This document shows, piece after piece, positions 33,324 through 43,938 of a stretch of 64,000 bases of DNA. This DNA comes from Pseudorasbora parva. Lineage: Eukaryota; Chordata; Actinopteri; Cypriniformes; Gobionidae. A program made the position numbers and the translations under genes. Every line of letters starts with the position of its first letter. Position 1 is the first letter of the stretch. The stretch spans positions 14,277,350 through 14,341,349 of the forward strand of contig NC_090174.1 in NCBI RefSeq assembly GCF_024679245.1, read 5' to 3'. The notes beneath the pieces are model-generated. The model was given only the letters and a program-made list of their open reading frames with translations. It did not search any database and was not told the DNA's origin.

Positions 33324-34928
33324 AGGTGCCCTAGAATGATTTGAAACAATGTTAAATTGTTCTCTGATATCTACATACAGGGTATGTGGCTTATTTAAGG
33401 GCAAAAATTGTCTATATATACAGTTTTACAGGTCCATTTACAACCCTATAAATTGTCCCTAGGATGTAATGCTCTATTTTTGCCTTATTTGGAAGAGTCA
33501 TGAATATATTAATGTTGAGCTCTGCTCTGATTGGCTTATTTCAGCAGCTCACAGCTCACAACAGAGTTCAGCTGTTCAGCTTGGGAGTTCTGACCGCCCT
33601 GACAGAACACAGACTGACTAAATGACACTTTAAGCAAAACATCTCAAATGGAGATGGATAAATAACAGCTTAATTGTTTATTGGTGTTTTCAGATCATCC
33701 ACGCTGCTGCGCACGAGAAAGAGCTCGCGTTCGTGCTGTTGCCAGATTTCAGTAATTAAATCCCCCAAACAGAGCTTTTCTGTGAAAAAAAACCTGTATG
33801 CCATCCAGTGTTTTACCTAAACATGTCCAATCTGGCAACTATATGCGAGCTCTCTCGCGCACGCGGATGATCTGAAAACACCAATAAACAAGTAAGCTGC
33901 ATTTTATCAATCTCCATTTGAGATGTTCTGCTTAAAGTGTGTAATTCAGCCTACATTTTAGACTTGTCTTTTTTCGTCAACGATATTGCATGTTTATATA
34001 ACGTTAGTCACAATAGGCTAATGTTATGCAGTGACTGTGATGTAGCCTAATCTGAAATACAAATAGGCAAAAACATCATAGGAAACACCATACTTCAGTT
34101 CTCAAAAATATAAATATATAACTTATATTTTTACAAAATGAATAGCCTTGTCAAATGACTATCGTTTTAACTTATATGGTGAAAAAGGTGACGTTTACTA
34201 GAAGGATCGAGTGAACGATCTAAGCAAAGTATCTACGGTTGTATTTTGTAGTACAAAATAATATTAATCTTTGTCATTAGACACACTATTTAGTTTTGTA
34301 TGGTACTTGGTGTTTCCTATTGTTACTGTACTAGCATCTTGCGTTACAATGCTGTCTCTCTAAGAAACTTTCAATTTAATCAGAAATTGTTTAACAGTCA
34401 ATAAGTGGATAAATCGCTACTTACTGCTTGCAGGAATACAGTTGTAATTGTCCCTTTCTTCAGTTTAAGACGCTGAGCGAAGCTTTGTTGAAATGGGCCG
34501 AACAAACAAACGATCTTGAATTAAATTGTTGTGGTATCGGATTATAAACATCAACCATTACTGTTGACATTTTTTATCTGTGGGAAGGGTAGAAAAGTCC
34601 TCAGGTCTCCTGAACAGCCTGGAACATGAAGTGTGTCCATGCGAGCAGCTTGTACCTGATGATTCACTCCATTTCCGTCTGACAATGAACATGTTTGGAC
34701 CGATGCAAATGTTGGGGGCGTGCATATTAATGATCCCCAACACTTGCTTCACGGTTGGGTTTATGTTGAGAAGCACTTTTTTTTTCCGTGGTGTTTTGAA
34801 TTCACGAGATTTACATATGAAGGAGGAGGCAATGATGTTTGAGACTCAAAGTATGTGATGTCCATGAACTGAACTCTTATTATTTCACCATGGCAAGGTT
34901 AAATTCAATTTTTCATTCTAGGGCACCT
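33324..34928. mobile_element. TTAA-flanked non-autonomous element (AGGTGCCCTAGAATGA ends)
   Basis: The 1605-bp unit starts AGGTGCCCTAGAATGA and ends TCATTCTAGGGCACCT, exact inverted ends, between TTAA (33320-33323) and TTAA (34929-34932). Target TTAA points to piggyBac-like or Kolobok-like transposition. Internal inverted segments include CTCTCTCGCGCACGCGGATG (about 33850) against CATCCACGCTGCTGCGCACG (about 33697). No transposase frame is present. Confidence 0.8.
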
Positions 34929-35299
34929 TTAATGTAGCTCCATGAGTGAGATGACAGTAAAATAAATAATCAATATACTGTATTTGAATTGCATTAACAT
35001 TTGAACTTATTTTGAATTATTTGTTATTCTAATTCTTTAGAATTAATATATAATATTGTATATTATATAAATGAAACTAATTTGGTTATATTAATAACAT
35101 CTGGATACTTCTTAAGCAAACTAACCCTGGAACATAACTTGCTCCGGAGCAGGTTATGTTCAGAGAGTGAGTTGCTATATGGTTACATACCCTGAAAGTT
35201 ACCTCCGTTTTTGGAACCGAAAGTTGAAGTTATCCGGTTACTCTTAAACATACCTGGGTATGTCGCATAACCTGCTTTCTGGAATGCTCCCCTGCACAC

Positions 35300-36477
35300 C
35301 TGTACGCAAACACTGAGCCATGCAAACGGATATTTTGTATACACAGCAGGGACTGACAGCCGATTAAGGAAACAACACCTCTGATATACACATTTCGATT
35401 AAATACACCACTCATTAATGGAGTTAAGCACTTAAACTACAATAAATCATTATCCAGAAGTTACAACATTTTTTTATATTCTAATAAATCGAAATATTTG
35501 TAGTGGATGCACTACTTTTGAACACTTTTCCTGTAGCATGCTGTGTTTAAATATTTTAACTACAGCAAGGATCGCTAAAGGCATTTCAGACATAGCAGAA
35601 CTCATAGTCTGAAAAAACATTACTCGGAGCAGCGTATCGGCAGTTCCTGTACAAGTACAAGTTTGCTCTGCAGCAGCAGCAAAAATTAACAGCAGCACCA
35701 ATTCAGAAGCAGCGTAGCAGATCTATTCCAGATGAGCAAAATAACAATATAGGCTATAACGGAGGCATCTTTTGAGACCTACGGAGATGACAGCACAGAA
35801 TAAAACCACTGTCATACGCTCATATCAACCTCCTACAGAGTCTGTGCAGTAGTGAACCTGAAGTGGAGCCTCGGTATCAAGGTCCCGCCCACACTCCCGC
35901 GGAATCGGTTGGTACAGTTTACTGCAGAACAACTCATATCTGTGTGAAACAAACGGTCATAGAAATGTAGAAAATAATTTTGAAGCTCCAGTCTCCTCCT
36001 GAAAAAATCTGTTGGTGCCTCAGAGACTACTTCACTCAGAGAAGCTGTCAATCATGACGTCATACTCCTGTTTTCATAACACCATTAATTAAAAATTAAA
36101 TATGAATATGAATACTTGAACTTACATCGGCATGATAGAAACAAAAAAGTGACTGAAACTTTCAAGTAATGTGAAAAAGATCTCAGTTCTACTGTTGTTC
36201 AGTAATGATACCAGTAATGATGTTATGTAATGAGGACATTGTCACGTCGCCGGAAATGGTCATCAGTGTCTTAGTGTGTAGTGAGCCACCATCCTTTACT
36301 GTCCTTACAGTGCCCGAAATTGTGTACACAATATTCTGATTCACGGGCTCTGGGGCTAAGGAAATGATTGAGACACCCCAAGTTTGGAATGTCATGAAGA
36401 TGAGTAAATAATGATTATCCAGTTTTTTACTATTATCATCTTTATTATCATTTTATTATCATTATCATCTCTTTAAT
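35300..36477. other. intergenic; possible THAP-like fragment
   Basis: On the minus strand, a frame ending near 35833 contains MSCSAVNCTNRF (about 35935-35970), which resembles the first residues of a THAP zinc-binding domain (Cys-x4-Cys). The rest of the domain does not follow in frame. It might be the first exon of a THAP gene, a relic of a P-like element or chance. Nothing else is seen. Confidence 0.25.
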
Positions 36478-36479
36478 TA

Positions 36480-36703
36480 CAGTATTGTTCAAAATAATAG
36501 CAGTACAATGTGACTAACCAGAATAATCAAGGTTTTTCGTATATTTTTTTATTGCTACGTGGCAAACAAGTTACCAGTAGGTTCAGTAGATTCTCAGAAA
36601 ACAAATGAGATCCAGCATTCATGATATGCACGCTCTTAAGGCTGTGCAATTGGGCAATTAGTTGAATTAGTTGAAAGGGGTGTGTTAAAAAAAAATAGCA
36701 GTG
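36480..36703. repeat. Tc1 left inverted repeat
   Basis: 224 bp, near-identical reverse complement of 37899-38110. It contains an extra TTGAATTAG-like duplication (about 36662-36673) that the right repeat lacks. Confidence 0.9.
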
Positions 36704-36817
36704 TGGCATTCAATCACTGAGGTCATCAATTTTGTGAAGAAACAGGTGTGAATCAGGTGGCCCCTATTTAAGGATGAAGCCAACACTTGTTGAACCTGCA
36801 TTTGAAAGCTGAGGAAA

Positions 36818-37813
36818 ATGGGTCGTTCAAGACATTGTTCAGAAGAACAGCGTACTTTGATTAAAAAGTTGATTAGAGAGGGGAAAACCTATAAAGAGGT
36901 GCAAAAAATGATAGGCTGTTCAGCTAAAATGATCTCCAATGCCTTAAAATGGAGAGCAAAACCAGAGAGACGTGGAAGAAAACGGAAGACAACCATCAAA
37001 ATGGATAGAAGAATAACCAGAATGGCAAAGGCTCAGCCAATGATCACCTCCAGGATGATCAAAGACAGTCTGGAGTTACCTGTAAGTACTGTGACAGTTA
37101 GAAGACGTCTGTGTGAAGCTAATCTATTTTCAAGAATCCCCCGCAAAGTCCCTCTGTTAAAAAAAAGGCATGTGCAGAAGAGGTTACAATTTGCCAAAGA
37201 ACACATCAACTGGCCTAAAGAGAAATGGAGGAACATTTTGTGGACTGATGAGAGTAAAATTGTTCTTTTTGGGTCCAAGGGCCACAGGCAGTTTGTGAGA
37301 CGACCCCCAAACTCTGAATTCAAGCCACAGTACACAGTGAAGACAGTGAAGCATGGAGGTGCAAGCATCATGATATTGGCATGTTTCTCCTACTATGGTG
37401 TTGGGCCTATTTATCGCATACCAGGGATCATGGATCAGTTTGCATATGTTAAAATACTTGAAGAGGTCATGTTGCCCTATGCTGAAGAGGACATGCCCTT
37501 GAAATGGTTGTTTCAACAAGACAATGACCCAAAACACACTAGTAAACGGGCAAAGTCTTGGTTCCAAACCAACAAAATTAATGTTATGGAGTGGCCAGCC
37601 CAATCTCCAGACCTTAATCCAATTGAGAACTTGTGGGGTGATATCAAAAATGCTGTTTCTGAAGCAAAACCAAGAAATGTGAATGAATTGTGGAATGTTG
37701 TTAAAGAATCATGGAGTGGAATAACAGCTGAGAGGTGCCACAAGTTGGTTGACTCCATGCCACACAGATGTCAAGCAGTTTTAAAAAACTGTGGTCATAC
37801 AACTAAATATTAG
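36818..37813 (+). CDS. Tc1-family transposase
   Basis: A 331-residue transposase of normal Tc1 length that excises and reinserts the element at TA sites in the nucleus. The first 110 residues form two helix-turn-helix regions for terminal-repeat binding ([21 protein letters not shown]) separated by a basic GRKRKT linker. The DDE catalytic domain has Asp144 (WTDES), Asp235 ([10 protein letters not shown]) and Glu270 (NPIENLW), giving the DD34E spacing of the family. The glycine-rich part is replaced by [12 protein letters not shown]. The first ATG is used; it lies about 115 bp inside the left repeat, and the stop is 85 bp before the right repeat. No frameshift or stop is present. Confidence 0.93.
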   Translation: MGRSRHCSEEQRTLIKKLIREGKTYKEVQKMIGCSAKMISNALKWRAKPERRGRKRKTTIKMDRRITRMAKAQPMITSRMIKDSLELPVSTVTVRRRLCEANLFSRIPRKVPLLKKRHVQKRLQFAKEHINWPKEKWRNILWTDESKIVLFGSKGHRQFVRRPPNSEFKPQYTVKTVKHGGASIMILACFSYYGVGPIYRIPGIMDQFAYVKILEEVMLPYAEEDMPLKWLFQQDNDPKHTSKRAKSWFQTNKINVMEWPAQSPDLNPIENLWGDIKNAVSEAKPRNVNELWNVVKESWSGITAERCHKLVDSMPHRCQAVLKNCGHTTKY

Positions 37814-37898
37814 TTTAGTGATTCACAGGATTGCTAAATCCCAGAAAAAAAAAATGTTTGTACAAAATAGTTTTGAGTTTGTACAGTCAAAGGTAGAC

Positions 37899-38110
37899 AC
37901 TGCTATTTTTTTGAACACACCCCTTTCAACTAATTGCCCAATTGCACAGCCTTAAGAGCGTGCATATCATGAATGCTGGGTCTCATTTGTTTTCTGACAA
38001 TCTACTGAACCTACTGGTAACTTGTTTGCCACGTAGCAATAAAAAATATACTAAAAACCTTGATTATTCTGGTTAGTCACATTGTACTGCTATTATTTTG
38101 AACAATACTG
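37899..38110. repeat. Tc1 right inverted repeat
   Basis: 212 bp, pairs with 36480-36703. Starts CACTGCTATTTTTTTGAACA and ends at the TA target duplication. Confidence 0.9.
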
Positions 38111-38112
38111 TA

Positions 38113-38675
<563 letters not shown>

Positions 38676-39097
38676 CTCAAATAGGTCATTGTGGTCAAAA
38701 GCCTGGCTCTCATAAAAGATGGTATCCTTACATCTCCACAGTGAGGTACACTCAGTTATTCCATATGGGTTGTTCCAGCACAAACCTTGACAAAAACTAA
38801 TGTTGCAGGTAACTGGCCACAAAAATAAATTTGTGAAACTTTGTGGTTATCAACATTTAGCAGACAGTTTTATTCAAAGTGACTACTAGTTTAGTATAAA
38901 GATTTGTTTATTAGTTTTTTTAGATTTGTTGATGGATACTGGGAACTTGGAGAACTGACTTCATGCATCCACTAAAACAACCACAACAATAAAAGTAGCT
39001 AATTAATCAAACGTCTCAGAAAGATGACATTTGTTCTAAGCAAACTTGGAAGCTTATATTTTGTGATAATGAAATTACAATTTTAATTGAGCCTTAA
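38676..39097. other. intergenic, nothing recognised
   Basis: No supported feature. Confidence 0.4.
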
Positions 39098-39260
39098 AGG
39101 GATAGTTCATCCAAAAATTAAAATTTGATATTTATCTGCTTACCCCAGGGCATCCAAGATGTAGGTGTGTTTGTTTCTTCAGTAGAACACAAAGATTTTA
39201 ACTCCATCCGTTGCTCATATAATGCATGTCAATGGGGTGTATTTTGGAATTACCTTTGTC
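39098..39260. repeat. left arm of a split inverted repeat
   Basis: AAAGGGATAGTTCATCCAAA, CTTACCCCAGGGCATCCAAG and GTCAATGGGGTGTATTT are matched in reverse complement at 42956-43112. See that entry; the two arms may be ends of one element later filled by insertions. Confidence 0.6.
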
Positions 39261-39523
39261 TCAATAAAACTGAACGAAACGTTATAAAACCTAACGAAAC
39301 TTTTTCAGGAACAATCAAAAATATGCCATTACAAAAGAAGAAAAACACATTGAAAATGAAAAAGATGAACTCAGTTGCACAAATGTAACAGGATATTCAG
39401 TATGACTCATTCTTTGTTAATGTTTTTCAAAGATTCAACATAACCCAAGAGACACCATCTCCCGACAATCCACAGGGCCTCCAAAGCCAGCAAGCTGCAG
39501 CCATTACGACTGGCTGTGCCCCT

Positions 39524-40459
39524 TTGGTCCCACCAAGGATTAAGTGGCCCAAATCCTCCAAGAGACAGAGGCTGGTACAGGAGGAGGTGCGAGCTTCAGT
39601 CGAGGAACAGCGAACCAGCAGAGCAGTGGCCATGAGGCAACAGGGTGCCTGGATGAAGTGGGGCCAGGCGATGGAGCGGAGTGTCACCTGGAAGGACATC
39701 TGGAAGTGGAACCCTCAGAGGATCAAGTTCTTGATTCAGGGGGTTTACGATGTCCTTCCAAGTCCATCCAATCTGTGCACATGGGGCAAAATAGAAACAC
39801 CTGCATGCCCCCTTTGCTTTAAAGTGGGGACTTTGGAACATATCCTGAGCAGCTGCTCCAAGGCATTGGGGGAGGGTCGATATCGATGGAGGCACAACCA
39901 GGTCCTCAAATCCATTGCTGAGGCTATCAGCAAGGGAATCAAGGACTGCCGATACACCCAAGCTACAGCCAAAGCCATTCACTAAATCAAGGAAAGACAA
40001 AAGCCAGGGAAAGTACCGAAAAACTGCTCTTTAGGTTTGCTCTCCACGGCCCGGGACTGGGCAATGACAGTCGACTTAGAGAGGCAGCTGAAAATTCCAG
40101 CACACATCACCCAGTCTAAATTGAGACCTGACAGCATCTTGGTCTCCGAGGCCACAAAACAACTGATATTGTTGGAGCTGACAGTGCCCTGGGAGGAGAG
40201 GATGGAGGAGGCTCAAGAGAGAAAGAGGGAGAAATATCAAAAGCTGGTGGAGGATTGTCGGAGGAATGGATGAAGGACCAGATGTATGCCAGTTGAGGTG
40301 GGCAGCAGGGGATTTGCCAGTCACTCGCTGAGCAAGGCCTATGGAACGCCTGGCATAACAGGTGCCAACCGAAGAAGAGCCATAGGCAACAACGTTGAGG
40401 CAGCAGAAAAAGCATCCAGATGGCTCTGGTTGAAGAGGGGTGACCAGTGGGGGCAGTAG
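39524..40459 (+). pseudogene. R2-like polyprotein C-terminal remnant with two stops
   Basis: One continuous frame interrupted by stops at 39983-39985 and 40271-40273 (the second at a site where the intact relative has Trp). Visible are RQQGAW, FLIQGVYDVLPSPSNL, a CCHC finger (CPLCFKVGTLEHILSSCSKA) and the restriction-like endonuclease with LRPDSILVS and LLELTVPWEE, followed by a Lys/Arg-rich helix. The frame ends with SRWLWLKRGDQWGQ, matching the end of the intact protein. It is thus a dead fragment that keeps a readable endonuclease. Confidence 0.85.
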
Positions 40460-40551
40460 AATGCCACTTGGACACAGGCCGGGGTCTGATCAGCCTCGGT
40501 TGGGTCACCAGGACAAGGGTGTCTATTGCAAGACCCAAAACACCCAGTGAC

Positions 40552-40700
40552 TCCTGGAAACAACACTGATGATGTGTCCAAGGTTGTGCATCAGAAGATG
40601 CTTCTCTCCTGGAAACAACACTGATGATGTGTCCAAGGTTGTGCATCAGAAGATGCTTCTCTCCTGGAAACAACACTGATGATGTGTCCAAGGTTGTGCA
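40552..40700 (+). repeat. 55-bp tandem repeat, about 2.7 units
   Basis: The unit CTCCTGGAAACAACACTGAT and onward, containing GATGTGTCCAAGGTTGTGCA and CAGAAGATGCTTCT, is repeated with no visible change at 40552, 40607 and 40662 (last unit partial). It derives from the 3' UTR end of the R2-like element, where the intact copy has a single version. Confidence 0.9.
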
Positions 40701-40985
40701 AAGCATTTGTGAAGCCACAACACGCACAACCTTGAGGCGGATGGGCTACAAAAGCAGATGACCCCACCGGGTACCACTCATCTCCACTACAAATAGGAAA
40801 AAGAGGCTACAATCTGCACAAGGTCACCAAAATTGGACAGTTGAAGACTGAAAAAATGTTGCCTGGTCTGATGAGTCTCGATTTCTGTTGAGACATTCAG
40901 ATGGTAGAGTCAGAATTTAGAGTAAACAGAATGAGAGCATGGATCCATCATGCCTTGTTACCACTGTGCAGGCTGGTGGTGGTGG
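40701..40985 (+). pseudogene. Tc1/mariner transposase fragment
   Basis: Translated pieces read TTRTTLRRMGYKSR, NWTVEDWKNVAWSDESRF (with the first catalytic Asp of the DDE triad) and MDPSCLVTTVQAGGGG, in slightly shifting frames. The rest of the catalytic domain and both terminal repeats are absent. It follows directly on the 55-bp array. Confidence 0.75.
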
Positions 40986-40988
40986 AAA

Positions 40989-41402
40989 GTGTACAGGGTT
41001 TTTTAAAAGTAAAGTTAAGTTTAGTTAGGTTTTTAGTTAGGTTTGTGTTTTGCCCCCTTGTGGGTTTTGTTTTGCGTTTTGTTTCTTTTTGATATAATAA
41101 ATATTCACCTCATCTGCACATGAGTCCTCACTCCTATTTTATTTCATTCGTACGTAACAACAATACAGTTAGTCCATGGTTCAATACATACCTCGGTTTT
41201 TAACCACAGTTTACGGTTCAGTGTTTTGGTATTCTATTTTTAGGCGACAGGAACAGAAAGAGGTTAAGGAGAACATGTTTTAATTTTAATAGTCTTTCTT
41301 TATTTTACTTAAAAGACTTTAAGTAACCTAACTAAACCTAACTAAACTTTAGGTTTAAAAAACCTAACTAAACTTTACTTTTAAAAAACCTTGTACACTT
41401 TC
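40989..41402. repeat. inverted repeat around AAGTAAAGTTAAGTTTAGTT
   Basis: GTGTACAGGGTTTTTTAAAA at 40989 pairs with TTTTAAAAAACCTTGTACAC ending near 41402, continuing through AGTTTAGTTAGG against CCTAACTAAACT. The loop of about 310 bp is AT-rich and has no coding potential. Confidence 0.6.
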
Positions 41403-41871
41403 CTAGTGTATTGTATAATATAAAATTAATATATAAAGATTTACAGTGGCAGCTCAGAGATGTACAGTAGCATTTAGGTTGAATGAAATTGAATGAATAC
41501 ATGTAGGCTAAAGTTAAAACGACAGTCTTCAATATACATTGTTTAAAAGCTATTATATTATTACTTTATTCAAGAGCAGTAAGTAATTTTATTAACATAA
41601 TTTTAGAGGTGAACTGTCCCTTTAAGGCCAAGTGTTCACAATCACTATGCTGCGCTGTTAAGATCTGCTCGCATCTCATACAGACACACACGATTTTACT
41701 TTCCCTGACTGTGTTTATATATATGTTAACCTTGTGTTTATTTGATAGTATTAGCAGTAAGACTACTTACTCCAGTAATCACGTGTGTTTGACAGGCTTT
41801 TAGTACGCGCACATGTAAAACACGAATGAAATGTGTCCTTGAGTTCTGGAAAGGTGCTATATAAATAAAAC

Positions 41872-41872
<1 letters not shown>
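41403..41872. other. intergenic, nothing recognised
   Basis: No supported gene; a small frame at 41609-41803 has no domain. The stretch ends in GCTATATAAATAAAACGTATT, resembling the tail of the retroposon at 12704-13112, just before the (ATT)n tract. Confidence 0.4.

Positions 41873-41925
<53 letters not shown>
41873..41925. repeat. (ATT)n microsatellite
   Basis: Continuous TTA/ATT trinucleotide run of about 53 bp. Confidence 0.97.
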
Positions 41926-41926
<1 letters not shown>

Positions 41927-41972
41927 ATGTTTAACCGGCAAAGGCTTTAAAACACAGCTAAACAACCCCTAA

Positions 41973-42635
41973 CTGTGCGTTCACACCGCCGGCGGCGAGA
42001 TCGGCAAGCTGGCCGGAAGTCATTCATTTTCAATGGGAGCCGGCGGCGAGCTCCGGCGAGAGCTGTGCGGCGCGTCTTGGACGATTTGGGCGTCGAGGAG
42101 AGTTGAAATCAGCTCAACTTTATGGTAATGAGCTATGACGCGGTTCGGCGGCAACAGGCGGCAACCAGTCAGAATGTAGAAGTGCTCCGCTTGAGAGAAA
42201 TCCAAATAACGCAGCCCTGTAAACTTTGGTTCCGACCACATTAGTTCCCAAGCAAATTGTAGGAGAGGTTGATCATTGCTGTGCGGGGTTCCCTATCATT
42301 TATGACGAGATTATTCATAGTGATGGTAATTTGTTAAGAAGTCGCGCAACACTATTTTACAGGCGCTAGAACGCTCGTTGTTCAGCGGGTATGCAATTAA
42401 TTCTTACTTTCACATTTAAACGATTTCATGAAGTTAATTTATACCCTACTTGTGGTTAGTATATCCATCAACATGCTTGTTTGATTTGCGACCTCTTTAA
42501 ATACAGTTTAAAAAAAGAAAAAACATTCGATCTACGTCAGAGCGGCAGCACGTCCACGGAGCTTTCTACAGCGTCGTTGTCAGGGCGGCAAGAGCGAAAT
42601 TTGACGCTTTCGCCGGCGGCGGTGTGAACACATGG
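41973..42635. mobile_element. Harbinger-like non-autonomous element, copy 2
   Basis: 663 bp starting CTGTGCGTTCACACCGCCGG and ending GCCGGCGGCGGTGTGAACACATGG, flanked by TAA (41970-41972 and 42636-42638). It is the inverted counterpart of 19061-19644: GGAAGTCATTCATTTTCAAT near the left corresponds to the right end of that copy. No transposase. Confidence 0.78.
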
Positions 42636-42831
42636 TAACTTTAGTGCATATGATTGGATATTTGCTCATATCAGCACGTAGACTCACAGGCAAATTCAAA
42701 CAGAGCTGAAATAAACAGAGTAATATTTCAAACGGAGAGAAATATAATTAATTAAATGCAAAACCTTTCACAAGCGCGTATTGAACCATGAATGCCAAAA
42801 CAGTCCAATATTAAATTGAGTATTGTGGCAT

Positions 42832-42834
<3 letters not shown>
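42636..42834. other. short unassigned stretch
   Basis: Nothing recognised. Confidence 0.3.

Positions 42835-42893
<59 letters not shown>
42835..42893. repeat. (TA)n microsatellite
   Basis: Uninterrupted TA run of about 59 bp. Confidence 0.98.
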
Positions 42894-42896
<3 letters not shown>

Positions 42897-42955
42897 TGAT
42901 AGCGCCTGTCTTTTGACCTTTTGTCGACGGAAGTACTTTTTACTCTCATAGTAAC

Positions 42956-43112
42956 TGACATAGAAATACACCCCATTAACATGCATCAACGGTTGGAGTT
43001 AAAAATCTTAATTTCTGTTCTAATAAAGAAACAAACACACCAACATCTTGAATGCCCCTGGGGTAAACAGATAAACATCAAATTTTCATTTTTGGGTGAA
43101 CTATCCCTTTAA
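42956..43112. repeat. right arm of a split inverted repeat
   Basis: Reverse-complement partner of 39098-39260, with ACACCCCATTAACATGCAT, GAAACAAACACACCAACATC, CCCCTGGGGTAAACAGATAA and TTTGGGTGAACTATCCCTTT. If the two arms belong to one element, it spans about 4 kb and has swallowed an R2-like fragment, a Tc1 fragment and a Harbinger-like element. Confidence 0.6.
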
Positions 43113-43859
43113 AGAAAGTACTTTCATGACTAAGGTCAAAAATGGTAATGATTATGGTCCAAGTAAATTTTTATGGCTGTTGCAGGAATTTGTGTTAGCA
43201 CAGGGAGTAAGCACAGCATGATGACAAAACTCAAATGACTTGTATGAGAATAGATTTAATACACAAAAGGTATTTGTATTTTCAATATTATACAATATTA
43301 TTAATTTCCATTTAAATCTAAAAAAAAAATCTAAACACTGAGGAAGGTGGAATATCTTTTTGTATTAAAAACTTAACACACAAAATAGTCCGTCAGAGTG
43401 GTGATGACAGTGGAATTAATGTGTACATAAGTAAAAAAAATATTCCGGCACAGAGTTTGCATGGCCTACATAAAACAAATAAGAAAATTAAGAGTATGAC
43501 AAATAGGTTAAACAGATTAGAGACTCTATATGATTTCTGAAACTTGCACCTGGAAAACATCCTGATGCTCCATATAGAGTTTTGAACATAATACTGAACA
43601 TAATTCTGCAAAAGCCTGGCTGTTTGTTATAATGAAGCTTATCTTAAAGTAACATTCAAGTAACAGAGAGTATATTAAAAAAGCTAAATAAAATCAAACG
43701 ATAAATCAATTAAAAATATGACAACATTTGATGCAATGTTGGCCACTCAAACCAAAATGACAATTTGTTGGGTTTATACTGCCCACTTGTGGTCAATCTG
43801 GAGGGTTTGAAAAATGGCAAAGACCACTACTATGGACACTGCAAGTTTCGCACACAGCT
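43113..43859. other. probable 3' flank or 3' UTR of the fkbp6-like gene
   Basis: No open frame of interest. On the minus strand this follows the fkbp6 stop codon, so it should hold the 3' UTR. I could not pick a confident polyadenylation signal. Confidence 0.4.
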
Positions 43860-43938
43860 TCACTTATCTGTTCGCTTCAAACCTGAGAACATCTTGGTGC
43901 ACATATCTCTCTCTTTGTCTAAATAGTCCTTGTAGCAG
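43860..43938 (-). CDS. fkbp6: fkbp6-like terminal coding exon
   Basis: The acceptor ATTTTACAG precedes the exon; one base completes a codon split with the previous exon. It encodes [18 protein letters not shown] and a short basic tail, then TGA. This corresponds to the helix after the last TPR. Confidence 0.85.

Larger units (their letters stand above)
28618..35290. repeat. inverted pair of GCATTCCAGAAAGCA ends enclosing 6.7 kb
   Basis: TGCATTCCAGAAAGCAAGGTT near 28618 is mirrored by AACCTGCTTTCTGGAATGC near 35270-35285. In the left arm GGTATGCTGGTTCC follows; in the right arm the order is inverted and more diverged. Either this is one large composite element filled by later insertions (29026-30079, about 30640-32162, 33324-34928) or two separate copies in opposite orientation. 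Confidence 0.4.
36480..38110 (+). mobile_element. complete Tc1/mariner transposon
   Basis: The 1631-bp element is bounded by CAGTATTG and CAATACTG with TA on each side (36478-36479, 38111-38112). Long inverted repeats (36480-36703 and 37899-38110) differ only by scattered substitutions and a 9-12-bp length difference. Each carries two direct-repeat-like boxes, an outer TTCAAAATAATAGCAGT and an inner TTCAAAAAAATAGCAGT (inner left copy slightly changed), the arrangement of IR/DR-type Tc1 transposons such as Sleeping Beauty where transposase binds. Together with an uninterrupted transposase this is the best candidate for a recently active element here. Confidence 0.92.
39440..40700 (+). mobile_element. 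5'-truncated R2-like retrotransposon copy, second subfamily
   Basis: Encodes the C-terminal third of an R2-like protein clearly homologous to, but diverged from, the one at 7702-11013. The 3' UTR after 40459 also resembles the first copy's (CTGATCAGCCTCGGTTGGGT, then AACACTGATGATGTGTCCA). Its end is expanded into a 55-bp tandem array (40552-40700). The 5' border near 39440 is approximate; no reverse transcriptase domain remains. Confidence 0.8.

Noticed and set aside
40552..40700. Regularly spaced repeats suggesting a CRISPR-like array
   Set aside because: Units are directly adjacent with no unique spacers, and the setting is a vertebrate transposon 3' UTR.
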